Source: CAIVAT01 sp964628215 (GTDB lineage: Bacteria > Bacteroidota > Bacteroidia > Bacteroidales > FEN-979). From it: a stretch of 64,000 nucleotides of DNA. Under the pieces are notes generated by a model. That model was not told where the DNA came from. It did no database searches and worked only from the letters and a program-made list of their open reading frames with translations. Positions within the stretch are counted from its first letter, which is position 1; each line of letters opens with the position of its first letter. The stretch is taken from NCBI GenBank assembly GCA_964628215.1, contig CAZVNF010000001.1, positions 8,555 through 72,554 on the forward strand, written 5' to 3'. The position numbers and the translations under genes are program-made. Shown here one piece after another: positions 46,256 through 54,821 of the stretch.

Positions 46256-47497
46256 ATGACGACTATGAGAAGAAAAGTATATATGATTGCCGGGTACAAC
46301 ACCATTTCAATGGGTACCGGCCGGAAGGAGTTCAACCCGAAAAAAGAACGTCCGGGATTAGAAGAATATATCAAAGAAGCCGGGCAGGGAACCCTGGCCC
46401 AAATCGGCGGGGCAACGAACGTGGACGAATGCGTGATCGGCAATTTTATGGCATCCCGGTTTAACCGCCAGGCAAACCTTGCCGCCTTTTTCCCGTTTGT
46501 GGATGAGGGGTTGCGCTACAAACCCGCCATCAGGGTTGAAGGAGCCTGTGCCACCGGCGGACTGGCCCTGATGAGCGGTATCAAAAGCATCCTGGCCGAA
46601 ACAGCTGAAGTAGTTTTAGTGATTGGTGTGGAAGTGCAAAACACGGTGAAAGCAATTTATTGCGCCGACTTTCTTGCCGGTGCAGGCTGGTTCAAGAACC
46701 GTAAAAACGGTCATGCCTATTTTTTCCCCGGACAGTTCAGCGACCGTGCCGGTTCCTATTTTGAAAAATATGGCAGGGAAAAGACCCGCCAGGCAATGGC
46801 ACGCTGGTTCAGGAATGCCATCGACAATGCACGGCTCTGCCCCACTGCGCAGGAACATCAGAATACTGTAAAGGATCTTGAAGCCCTGGGCATGATGGAG
46901 CCGAACGGCAAATCATTTGTTGACCATCTGAATATCTTCGATTGTTCCAAGGTCTCCGATGGCGCTTCTGCCATTGCGATAGTTTCCGAAGAGGGACTGA
47001 AGCGTTGCGGCATCCCTGCCAGCGAAGCCATAGAAGTACTCGGCTGGGGCCAGCTGGAAGAGGATATTACCATGCCTCCGATGGATCCGACCGAATTGAC
47101 TACCACCAAGCAAGCCGTAAAACAAGCCCTTGCTTCTGCCGGGATCACCCGCGACCAGATTGGTACTGCAGAGATACACGACTGCTTCTCCATTGCCGGA
47201 CTGATGTGCATGGAAGCCATCGGTTTTGCTGAAAAAGGCAAAGGCGCTGATTTCATCCTCGAAGGAAATACCGCCCGAAACGGAAGGGTACCTATCAATA
47301 CCACAGGCGGCCTGATCGGCTGGGGCCATCCCACAGGAGGCACCGGCGTTCACCAGGCTGTAACCATCCTTGAACAACTCACCGGAAAAGCAGGCGACGC
47401 CCAGGTAACCATCCCTGCCGACCGGCCTTACGGACTTACCGTGAATATGGGAGGGGACGATAAATCGCTGGTATCTATCGTTTATAAAAAAGGATAA
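46256..47497 (+). CDS. Thiolase (acetyl-CoA acetyltransferase, SCP2-type)
   Basis: A 413-residue thiolase that condenses or cleaves acyl-CoA at the last step of beta-oxidation. The acyl-accepting Cys is in RVEGACATGGLALMSG, the His of the second active-site loop is in GWGHPTGGTG, and EIHDCFSIAGLM holds the third motif. The overall pattern is closer to the archaeal/SCP2-like thiolase subgroup than to PhaA. A purine-rich ribosome binding site precedes the ATG at 46256; a second ATG lies three codons on. Together with the two genes before it, it gives a hydratase-dehydrogenase-thiolase module. Confidence 0.88.
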   Translation: MTTMRRKVYMIAGYNTISMGTGRKEFNPKKERPGLEEYIKEAGQGTLAQIGGATNVDECVIGNFMASRFNRQANLAAFFPFVDEGLRYKPAIRVEGACATGGLALMSGIKSILAETAEVVLVIGVEVQNTVKAIYCADFLAGAGWFKNRKNGHAYFFPGQFSDRAGSYFEKYGREKTRQAMARWFRNAIDNARLCPTAQEHQNTVKDLEALGMMEPNGKSFVDHLNIFDCSKVSDGASAIAIVSEEGLKRCGIPASEAIEVLGWGQLEEDITMPPMDPTELTTTKQAVKQALASAGITRDQIGTAEIHDCFSIAGLMCMEAIGFAEKGKGADFILEGNTARNGRVPINTTGGLIGWGHPTGGTGVHQAVTILEQLTGKAGDAQVTIPADRPYGLTVNMGGDDKSLVSIVYKKG

Positions 47498-47532
47498 TAC
47501 ATTCTATTTGCACATTGCATGTCAAATTGCAA

Positions 47533-48483
47533 ATGAATAACCGGGTAACCTCCCTTTTCAATATTGACTTTCCCGTCATCCAGGCTGGCATGATCTGGTG
47601 CAGCGGCTGGAGGCTTGCCGCCGCGGTAAGCAATGCCGGCGGATTGGGGCTGCTCGGGGCAGGTTCCATGTCGCCCGATGTACTTGAAACGCATATCCGG
47701 AAATGTAAAGCAGCCACTGACAAGCCTTTTGGGGTAAATGTACCCTTGTTGTTTTCACAGGTTGACAAGCAGTTTGAGATCATTATCCGGGAAGGGGTGC
47801 GAATTGTATTTACTTCTGCCGGAAATCCTGCAACCTGGACCCCGGTGCTGAAAAAACACGGAATCACGGTAGTGCATGTGGTTGCCAATGTAAAATCGGC
47901 ACTTAAATGTGAACAGTCAGGGGTAGATGCCATTGTGGCGGAAGGCTTTGAAGCCGGTGGCCATAACGGGAAGGAAGAAACCACCACTTTTACCCTGATT
48001 CCCCTGATCAGGCAGTCCACAACCCTGCCGCTTATCGCTGCAGGAGGGATTGCCACCGGCCGCGGCATGCTCGCCGCGCTGGCCCTGGGTGCTGAAGGGG
48101 TGCAGATAGGCAGCCGCTTTGTTGCTTCGGAAGAATCATCGGCACATCCTGAATTCAAGAAAAAGATAGTGGAAGCTGGCGATGGAGGAACCGTTCTGTC
48201 ACTGAAACAGATTGTCCCGGTAAGGCTGCTCCGGAATTCGTTCCTTGACCAGGTGCAGCGCCTCGAAAACTCCGGCGTCACTCCGGAAGAGTTGAAGGAA
48301 CTGCTGGGGAAAGGCCGGGCAAAGCTGGGCATGTTCGACGGCAACACCGGGGAAGGCGAACTGGAAATTGGCCAGGTTGCCGCTCTCATCAGCCAGGTAA
48401 AACCCGCCGGGGATATTGTACGTGAGATCATACAGGATTACAGGCAGGCAAGAGCTGAATTAAGCCAGGCGGCTTTTGAATAG
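47533..48483 (+). CDS. Nitronate monooxygenase-like flavoprotein (NMO/FabK family)
   Basis: A 316-residue FMN-binding TIM-barrel protein of the 2-nitropropane dioxygenase group. Signature segments: FPVIQAGMIWCSGWRLAAAV, AEGFEAGGHNGKEE (His in GGHxG), AAGGIATGRGMLAALALGAE and VQIGSRFVASEES. Members are nitronate monooxygenases, FabK enoyl-ACP reductases or unassigned oxidoreductases. Placement 35 nt after the thiolase gene suggests an acyl-CoA-linked reductase role, which is inference. The ATG at 47533 is preferred to an in-frame TTG at 47515. Converges on hgcB with 16 nt between. Confidence 0.82.
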   Translation: MNNRVTSLFNIDFPVIQAGMIWCSGWRLAAAVSNAGGLGLLGAGSMSPDVLETHIRKCKAATDKPFGVNVPLLFSQVDKQFEIIIREGVRIVFTSAGNPATWTPVLKKHGITVVHVVANVKSALKCEQSGVDAIVAEGFEAGGHNGKEETTTFTLIPLIRQSTTLPLIAAGGIATGRGMLAALALGAEGVQIGSRFVASEESSAHPEFKKKIVEAGDGGTVLSLKQIVPVRLLRNSFLDQVQRLENSGVTPEELKELLGKGRAKLGMFDGNTGEGELEIGQVAALISQVKPAGDIVREIIQDYRQARAELSQAAFE

Positions 48484-48499
48484 TATTTTCATTTGATGA

Positions 48500-48796
48500 T
48501 CAGCAGCAATTGCTCCCTGAACCGCAATCGCAGGTTGGCTCAGTACCGCGCAGGATTCCATTGATGATCCCTGCCGCACATCCTACCCCCGACTTTACTG
48601 TAATCGCACCGGCTTCACAGTTTTTGGCGCACGCTCCGCACTCCATGCAAAGGTCCTTGTTGCGTATCGCCGCTTTTCTGCCGGTAATTTCAAATACGGC
48701 ATGCGGACAAACGATCGTGCACATGCTGCAACCATTGCACTTTGCTGCGTCCAGTTCCAGGGTCACTACTCCGGGGAGATAGGCAAATCCGTTCAT
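48500..48796 (-). CDS. hgcB: HgcB, mercury methylation ferredoxin
   Basis: A 98-residue protein with two [4Fe-4S] motifs, Cys20-23-26-30 and Cys50-53-56-60. The second is the HgcB-specific CMECGAC. It also has Cys73, a further pair (89, 91) and the C-terminal vicinal pair Cys97-Cys98 expected of HgcB. HgcB is thought to reduce the corrinoid of HgcA and to bind Hg(II) or methylmercury with the C-terminal cysteines. Its ATG overlaps the hgcA stop codon (ATGA), so translation is coupled. Established knowledge: hgcA and hgcB together are required for mercury methylation. Recognition is firm from the motif plus the partner. Confidence 0.95.
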   Translation of the reverse strand: MNGFAYLPGVVTLELDAAKCNGCSMCTIVCPHAVFEITGRKAAIRNKDLCMECGACAKNCEAGAITVKSGVGCAAGIINGILRGTEPTCDCGSGSNCC

Positions 48797-49836
48797 AAGG
48801 CAAAAAATCTGGTGAATATCCAGCCGGCCAGCCCGAGAGCTGCCATGGTTATTTGTGCAGGCAGGGCAATCTTCATCTCATGCTGTACCCCCGACAAGGA
48901 AGTAAAAGTGGAGGACCCGGTGAAATTCATGGCCATGAAGGAGGAGAGGCTTCCGATCATCAGAAACCATGAAATTTTTTCAACAAAAGAGGGGCCGAGG
49001 GTACCGGCAAACAAAAGCAGAATGGCCCCCGTCCATCCGGCGGCAAGCCCTTTAAGGGAGAAGCGGCGGAAGGGAAACCAGGGAAGCAGGGCAGGAACCA
49101 GTGCACATCCCGCCAGGTAACCTGCATAGAGGTTTACCGTGGTTTTCCACCCCGTATTAAGGGCTGAATCGAGGGAGAATCCCCCCGGATAAAAACCCGA
49201 CAACAGGAAAAAAACGGCAGGAACCGCCAGCATGTAATATTTTCCGTAAAACAGATCGACCGGAATAAGTTTGAGTCTTTCAACCAAAGGGAAGGTTACA
49301 CGCCTCATGGCCCCGGTGGCTTTAAAACCGTTCTCCGCAAAGGCTTTGATATCCTCCGCTTTTACCGGACCGTAAATGACAGAAAAACCGGTCATCTTCT
49401 TCACCTCATGCGCTGCCACACCGGTTGCACCAAGTTGGGGCAGAATGATTTTCCGGTGATCGACAATCTTTTCGAGATGGTCGATCCGGATACGCCTCAC
49501 CACTTCCTTGGTACTGAAGGTTCCTTTTCCAGCGGCACACCAAACATTGATTCCCCGGGTATCGAGCACCATTATCCAGCCATTCATGCCCGATAAGGCC
49601 CGCCGCAGGTGGTCGAAGCTGAGTTTATAATTCCCCGTAACAAAAACCCGTGAACCGGGATCAGGATCGCCTACGGCATAAATACCGGGTGTTACCCTGT
49701 ATTTCATTCGCCCGATGGACCAGCGCACCTTTATGGTACTCCAAACATCCTCAAAACTCCAGGCGGTTGATACCCTGGGCAGCTCCCCTGCAGGTGTTTG
49801 AATAGTTCCGGTTTGGTATACGGGCGAAATAGCCAT
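48793..49836 (-). CDS. hgcA: HgcA, corrinoid membrane protein of mercury methylation
   Basis: A 347-residue protein with an N-terminal corrinoid-binding domain related to the CFeSP of the Wood-Ljungdahl pathway, and a C-terminal membrane domain (from about residue 195, roughly five hydrophobic segments). The diagnostic cap-helix motif NVWCAAGK is intact; Cys100 would be the cobalt ligand. HgcA transfers a methyl group to Hg(II). The ATG at 49836 is chosen: it follows the arsC stop by one base (TAG C ATG), whereas an in-frame ATG at 49920 would lie 80 bases inside arsC. Gene order arsC-hgcA-hgcB on the minus strand. Confidence 0.95.
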   Translation of the reverse strand: MAISPVYQTGTIQTPAGELPRVSTAWSFEDVWSTIKVRWSIGRMKYRVTPGIYAVGDPDPGSRVFVTGNYKLSFDHLRRALSGMNGWIMVLDTRGINVWCAAGKGTFSTKEVVRRIRIDHLEKIVDHRKIILPQLGATGVAAHEVKKMTGFSVIYGPVKAEDIKAFAENGFKATGAMRRVTFPLVERLKLIPVDLFYGKYYMLAVPAVFFLLSGFYPGGFSLDSALNTGWKTTVNLYAGYLAGCALVPALLPWFPFRRFSLKGLAAGWTGAILLLFAGTLGPSFVEKISWFLMIGSLSSFMAMNFTGSSTFTSLSGVQHEMKIALPAQITMAALGLAGWIFTRFFAL

Positions 49837-49837
49837 G

Positions 49838-50266
49838 CTAATGTGATTGGTTCTGTATCTTCTCCCGGTAAAATTCCAGAAACCCCGAATAGATTTCATC
49901 GCGTACCCTTCGGTATACACCCATCACCTCATCCTGTGTTCCCACTGCATCTGCAGGATCGTCAAACCCGATGTGCAGGCGGTTTTTCACGATACCGGTA
50001 AATGCCGGACACACCTCCATGGCGCCCCCGCATACCGTAATCACATAATCAAACGGATCGGCCACGAAAATATCCACATTTTTGGGTTTGTTCAGGGAAA
50101 TATCAATTCCAACCTCTTTCATAACGGTCACCGCATTGGGATTGGAGTGCGGCGCGGGATGCGTTCCCGCTGAAAAAACCTCAAGCCCGGAATCGAAAGA
50201 TTTAAGAAAACCTTCCGCCATCTGGCTCCGGCATGAGTTGCCGGTGCATAAAACTAATATTTTCAT
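49838..50266 (-). CDS. arsC: Thioredoxin-coupled arsenate reductase (ArsC, LMW-PTP type)
   Basis: A 142-residue protein of the low-molecular-weight tyrosine phosphatase fold. The P-loop CTGNSCRSQMAEG has the catalytic Cys7 and Arg13, and the redox pair Cys79/Cys86 has the seven-residue spacing of the Staphylococcus aureus ArsC relay (Cys82/Cys89). The acid is in FDDPADA. It reduces As(V) to As(III) with thioredoxin as donor. It is the first gene of the operon; hgcA begins one base after its stop, so arsenic and mercury functions share one mRNA. No ArsR or arsenite pump gene is seen nearby. Confidence 0.92.
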   Translation of the reverse strand: MKILVLCTGNSCRSQMAEGFLKSFDSGLEVFSAGTHPAPHSNPNAVTVMKEVGIDISLNKPKNVDIFVADPFDYVITVCGGAMEVCPAFTGIVKNRLHIGFDDPADAVGTQDEVMGVYRRVRDEIYSGFLEFYREKIQNQSH

Positions 50267-50339
50267 AGTGGTTGATTACTGCAATAAATTCCTGAGAATG
50301 TACTTGCCTGCAAAATCCTTGTAACGGTTTGCCGCATCG

Positions 50340-50347
50340 CAAATATA
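50340..50347 (-). promoter_or_regulatory. Promoter -7 box TATATTTG of the arsC-hgcAB operon
   Basis: Exact TAnnTTTG match on the minus strand, about 73 nt upstream of the arsC ATG. The -33 region would overlap the palindrome at 50363-50380. Confidence 0.6.
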
Positions 50348-50362
50348 GGTCAATTTTTAATA

Positions 50363-50380
50363 TAACGTAATTATACGTTA
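50363..50380. promoter_or_regulatory. Palindromic operator candidate for arsC-hgcAB
   Basis: TAACGTA-ATTA-TACGTTA: perfect 7-bp arms with a 4-nt spacer, 15 nt upstream of the -7 box and so across the -33 region. Position and AT-rich form suit a metalloid-responsive ArsR/SmtB-type repressor, though none is encoded in this window. Confidence 0.55.
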
Positions 50381-50389
50381 ATAAAAAAA

Positions 50390-51345
50390 TTAATTATTAT
50401 ATTTCCCCGAGGCCTGCAGGTACCGGGTTAGCTTAACATGGTAATTGCACCTGGCCTCTGTTAAATTATCGAGTGCAACCTGGTGTACTGATTGCGCTTC
50501 AAGCAAATCTGAAATCACGATAACTCCTGCCTTGTAATTGTCCTGGCTTATGCGAAGATTTTCAATGGACTGCTCAACAGACACCTTCGAAACGTCCACC
50601 TGGAAACGGGTCTCCCCTACTTCATTGGCAGCCTGGCGTATTTGCAGGGCAAGCATTTCCGTGTTCTCCAGCAGGGAATTTTCAGCCTGCAGGAGTTCAA
50701 TTTCCTGCTTTTTTATTTTGTGGCTTCCCGCCCACCAGTCAGTGATCGGGATGCTCAGGCTTACCATGCCCAGGGCATTGTTTTGGGTATTGTTCATAAC
50801 ATCGTAAGTAAAGCCGGCACCGGCTACTGAAAGCTGCGGTAAATACTCCCCTACCGCCATCATTTTTTGAACCTGCCTTACCTCCACGGCCTTGTTAAGC
50901 AGAAGGTATTCACTGCGGTTTTTCACCAGCTGGTCAGGGTCCTGGAATTCGATTGCTGCAATCAGCGGGTCAGCGAGGGGGGTGAAGACAAGTGAGCTGT
51001 CGCAGGCCAGCCCGATATGCTGGCATAAGGCACGCCTGGTCATATTTACCCCGTTTTTCAGCTTCAGCATATTTGTTTTCAGTTCGTTCTGCTTCAGCTG
51101 GACTTTCAGCACATCGTTTTGCTGAGCCAGGCCTGCACTGGTGTAATTCTTCACATTACGGTACAGGGAGTCGAGCAAGCCTAATGACAATGAAGGGACA
51201 TAGGCGAATTGGGTGGGGTTCATCAGCTGGCCGGGAACCTTCCCGTTCCAAACCGGCAGGTTCATAGCGGGCGTCTCTGCTTTGAAAAGGTAATCGACCG
51301 AACGCTCTGCAATTCCGCCTCTTTGATCTTTCGGTTGTAGTGTTA
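50390..51345 (-). pseudogene. TolC-family outer membrane efflux protein, truncated and internally deleted
   Basis: The remnant encodes the C-terminal part of a TolC-like efflux channel. It has the coiled repeat NDVLKVQLKQNELKTNMLKL, an amphipathic segment with VSLSIPITDWWAGSHKIKKQ and the end VALDNLTEARCNYHVKLTRY. The signal peptide and N-terminal 70 or so residues are missing. In addition AETPAMNLPVWNGKVPGQLM and NPTQFAYVPSLSLGLL run straight into DSLYRNVKNYTSAGL, skipping roughly 55-60 residues normally found between these blocks. A frame open to 51349 could still be translated, but the product would not form the trimeric channel. An RND pump fragment lies just upstream. Confidence 0.75.
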
Positions 51346-51456
51346 TCAATGAGAATGATCTTCCAGGGTTTTTATATTTTCCGTGGACGACTGATCCTGT
51401 TTGAGGACGACTGCAACCGGGTAGTCACCCTCCCAGATCGCAGGTACGGCATCTTT
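51346..51456 (-). pseudogene. Fragment of an RND efflux pump (AcrB/HAE-like)
   Basis: On the minus strand a short frame reads DAVPAIWEGDYPVAVVLKQD, then about 15 more residues, and stops at 51346. This resembles the periplasmic-domain passage of RND inner membrane pumps (an EGDYP-V-VVLK motif). Only about 35 residues survive. With the TolC remnant it marks a decayed tripartite efflux operon. Confidence 0.5.
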
Positions 51457-51506
51457 TAAATTGTATTAAACTAAACAGACGGTTATATTTGGTTATCATA
51501 TATTTC

Positions 51507-51573
51507 GCTCCTCCGGAGCTTTGGGTTAAATACATTCCATGACCCACTACAAAGATACCGAGCCTCTGGCGCT
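51507..51573. repeat. Palindromic interspersed repeat, GCTCCTCCGGAGC type
   Basis: GCTCCTCCGGAGC (51507-51519) on the left and a decayed form GAGCCTCTGGCGCT (51560-51573) on the right, with a weak GGGT/ACCC pairing between. Same palindrome-centre-palindrome plan as the units near 9.4 and 10.7 kb, but different sequence. The remainder of 51457-51815 shows no gene. Confidence 0.5.
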
Positions 51574-51815
51574 GTTGGATAAAGCATTTAAAATGTGCGT
51601 TATATGATTTCGATGTATATAAATATGTCATTTCAGTAAGTATTGCAATATCTACCGGTATGATTGCGATCAATCGTTAACTAATTGATTTTTATCGATT
51701 AGTTCATTCTGATGGGCACATATATTGAACAATCCAGTGAATGGGGGTGCTACGAAAAACAAATATAATTTACTCAGTGTATTGAGATAATTATTACATT
51801 TTCAAAAACACTGTC

Positions 51816-52371
51816 ATGTTTCAGCGTCCATACTATTCAAAAATCCAGGAAAGGCTTGGCTTGAAACGAAAGTTCATCCAGGTAAGGATGCCGGAATACA
51901 ACAACATTGGCCCATTATGTAAAGCTTCCTGAAGGTGCCGGCATGATTAAAGGATTGGAAAAATATTCTCCTTCAACAATCCGTCAGCGTGCATCCAGTC
52001 CAAAGTTCCAGGTATTCAATATAGCGCGGATGTGGGCATTGAGTGCCCTGCAGCATCAGGAGATAATTGGTCAGCCGGAAATATATGGCAGATGGGTAGA
52101 ATCTGCCATAGGGGCTCACCTGCTCAATCAATCCATAACAGAAAGTATAAACCTTTATTATTGGAGAGAAGGCAACCACGACGTGGATTTCGTTTTACAA
52201 AAGGGAAGCAAAACAATTGGTATTGAAGTAAAAAGCGGACGGAATAAACTATCTGCGGGCATTCCTGCTTTTGACCAGCGGTTCAATCCAGCGAAAATTC
52301 TGCTTGTCGGCAGGGAAGAAATACCGGTAGAGGAATTCTTCACAATACCGGTTTCAACCTTATTTATTTAA
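51816..52371 (+). pseudogene. AAA_14/DUF4143 ATPase, core deleted and frameshifted
   Basis: The start survives as MFQRPYYSKIQERLGLKRKF ending IQV, which in intact proteins leads into the GPRQVGKT Walker A. Here the ATPase core is gone and the frame soon ends. From about 51898 another frame gives TTTLAHYVKLPEGAGMIKGL followed by a complete DUF4143 C-terminal domain (WVESAIGAHLLNQSI, YYWREGNHDVDFVLQKGSK, IEVKSGRNKLS) to the stop at 52371. Intact family members have about 380-400 residues; about 200 are missing. A partial product starting at the TTG at 51907 could in principle be made. Confidence 0.75.
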
Positions 52372-52707
52372 CCCGAAACAACATCGCCGGAAAAGCACAT
52401 CGACCTTTTTCTATTTTGAAGAATCCTTATAAAAGTGTGAAGGATCCTGATATTTTCTTATGTTTTCAAGAAGGTTCCTTATTGATCGTTATAAAAAGGT
52501 GAGTGGAAAAAGGAGTGAGTGGAAAAAGTTGCATTTCCTTTTTGGATAAAAGCGATTAAAGGAGCCGATGAACGGCAGGAAGAAAAATTATTTGAAGAAC
52601 AAACACCTTCAGCAGGTAGCTTAATAAATAATCGTAACTTTTATTGAACTACACATGTGAAAATAGACTATACTTGTGCAAATTGTTTTGAAGACACAAG
52701 CCTCTCG
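52372..52707. other. Non-coding stretch
   Basis: I see no gene. It holds a weak hairpin (ATCCTT/AAGGAT near 52426-52447), a direct repeat GTGAGTGGAAAAAG twice around 52500-52530, and a near-match promoter box TATACTTG at 52669-52676 upstream of the TPR regulator. Confidence 0.5.
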
Positions 52708-54612
52708 ATGTTTTATACAAACAACACTAATGTTTTGACACGATATTTTAATTTCTGGTTGTTTTTTTTCATGGTACCGGGAGCAATGTGGTCCTGTCAG
52801 ACGCATTATAAAGATCATGAAATCAGTCAAACTGCCAAACATTTATTGCTTGCCGATTCCTTTAACTATTTTAATCCGAAGGCTGCGGATTCCATATATC
52901 GACTGGTAATCAGCGACAGCGCTAAAAACAGCCAGAATGATTTTGTAAAAGCCTTATTGGGATTATCCTCAGTATATAGCAACAGAAGTTCATTTGATTC
53001 AGCAACAACCTTAGTAAACAAGGCATTTGAAATTGCGGAATCCTTGAATGATACCACTTTGATCATGTCTTGCCTGTTGGAAAAGGGAAATTTAACGCTA
53101 TCCCTTGGAGATCATTCGCAGTCGGAACAGTGCTATAAAAAAGGCTTGACACTGGCTGTATTGAAGAAAAATTCAAATTTTCAGAACAGATTTTTTCTTG
53201 GACTTGGCAATGCACAGCTTGACCGGGGAGATTATCCGGTAGCCGGGAAAACCTTTACTGAAGCGATTAAATTTGCTGAAAAGAGCGGGGATGAAAAAAA
53301 TGTTGCCCTGGGTCTCGAAAATTTGGCGATCACCCTTAAATTTTCCGGTGAAATCCGTGAAGCGATCAAATACAATAAACAGGCTCTTCAAATAAGGAAA
53401 AAACTGAACCTGTTGCGTGATTATGCATCGGGTCTTCAAAATCTTGGTATCCTGTATCGGAATTTGGAAATAAATGATTCGGCACTGATTTGCTACAGAC
53501 AGGCTTATGCTATTTTTCTCGAACTTAATGACTCATTGAGTATTGTAAGGGTGAGATACAATATCGGAGTGATCCTTAAAAACCAGAAAAAATTCCGGGA
53601 AGCGGAAGATGAGATGAAAAGCATTCTGCAATTCTGCCAGCAAAGAAACATCATTGAAGGGCAAATCTACAGTTTATCAACGCTTGCATCCATTTATGAC
53701 CAAACCAACCGTACTGCTGAGGGATTGGTCGCCATCGACAGTGCGATCATCAAGGCAAAACGGATTCATCTTTATGCGAATCTTTCAATCCTTTACGACC
53801 GTCAGCATGAAATTCTGGCTAATCTGGGGCGTTATAAGGAGGCCTATCTGGCCTCATTGGCATCGAGTAATCTGTCTGACAGTTTGCTTTCAATTGACAA
53901 GCAAAAGGAGATTACAGCCCTTAAAACACGTTTTGAAACAGAACGCAAGGAGGCTGAAAATGGATTGTTGAAAAAGGATCTTGAGATTCAGAAATCCAGG
54001 ATGTGGATTCTTTGGATTGGGCTTACGCTGGCATCACTAACATTTACCCTTCTGATTACTTTATTGTATTTCAGGCATCGGCGGGTAAAACATCAAAAAC
54101 AATTGGCCGAGGAGAAATCCATACGAATGGAACTGGAACAGAAAAACAGGGAGATTGAACTTGGGAAAATTCAGGTTGAAACACAGTTAAAAGAACAGGA
54201 ACTGGTTTACCAGGCTTTGGTGCGGGCCGATCTGACAAATATGAACCGATCAGTCAGAGAAAAACTCGTTCCATTTAAATTTAAATTGCCGGCTAAAAAG
54301 GATCAGGATTCTTTTGAACAGGTATTGAACAACCTGACGCATGAAGCAGCCAAAGATCCCATGGCCGAATTCGAGATCACATTTAAACAACTTCATGGCT
54401 CGTTTTATGAGAAGCTCCTGAATCGTTGCCCCGAATTATCAAAAACGGAGCTACAGGTTTGTGCCCTCATCCGGCTGAATCTTTCTACAAAGGATATCGC
54501 CAACCTGATCAATCTGGCAATTGCCTCAGTCGATATGACCCGTCATCATATCCGAAAGAAACTCAAATTGGAGCAGGGAGAGAATTTATCCACTTTTCTG
54601 ATGACCATCTGA
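52708..54612 (+). CDS. TPR-containing membrane regulator with LuxR-like HTH
   Basis: A 634-residue protein. A hydrophobic N-terminus with possible lipobox-like Cys30 (GAMWSC) is followed by 7-8 tetratricopeptide repeats (about 60-395), one TM helix (about 435-455, MWILWIGLTLASLTFTLLIT), a coiled coil and a C-terminal HTH (about 575-634, ELSKTELQVCALIRLNLSTK). The plan mirrors the PUL regulator at 10909: periplasmic sensor, TM, coiled coil, HTH, no kinase. A GTG start at 52657 is possible, but a TATACTTG box at 52669-52676 favours the ATG at 52708. It is a likely regulator of the downstream operon. Confidence 0.82.
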   Translation: MFYTNNTNVLTRYFNFWLFFFMVPGAMWSCQTHYKDHEISQTAKHLLLADSFNYFNPKAADSIYRLVISDSAKNSQNDFVKALLGLSSVYSNRSSFDSATTLVNKAFEIAESLNDTTLIMSCLLEKGNLTLSLGDHSQSEQCYKKGLTLAVLKKNSNFQNRFFLGLGNAQLDRGDYPVAGKTFTEAIKFAEKSGDEKNVALGLENLAITLKFSGEIREAIKYNKQALQIRKKLNLLRDYASGLQNLGILYRNLEINDSALICYRQAYAIFLELNDSLSIVRVRYNIGVILKNQKKFREAEDEMKSILQFCQQRNIIEGQIYSLSTLASIYDQTNRTAEGLVAIDSAIIKAKRIHLYANLSILYDRQHEILANLGRYKEAYLASLASSNLSDSLLSIDKQKEITALKTRFETERKEAENGLLKKDLEIQKSRMWILWIGLTLASLTFTLLITLLYFRHRRVKHQKQLAEEKSIRMELEQKNREIELGKIQVETQLKEQELVYQALVRADLTNMNRSVREKLVPFKFKLPAKKDQDSFEQVLNNLTHEAAKDPMAEFEITFKQLHGSFYEKLLNRCPELSKTELQVCALIRLNLSTKDIANLINLAIASVDMTRHHIRKKLKLEQGENLSTFLMTI

Positions 54613-54821
54613 GCCTTTTTCGCACCTATACTTTTTCTTTATTTGGATCGCAATCTAACTGGTTATCAGGTTGATAGTTTCATGTATTCAGAAGGTATTA
54701 CTTTCTCAGATTAAACTATCCTTACGTTATCTTTCTGCAAAACAGGTGTTTATGTAGGTTGGTAAAGATTTTACAAAGATTTTTCCGGGCATTCTTTTAT
54801 TCTCTTCCCGGCGGTATCGTA

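Noticed and set aside
49837..49920. Longer HgcA start at 49920
   Set aside because: It would overlap arsC by about 80 bases, while the ATG at 49836 follows the arsC stop by one base.
51425..51673. Open frame of 82 codons on the minus strand
   Set aside because: No recognisable domain; it crosses a palindromic repeat and the RND fragment in another frame.
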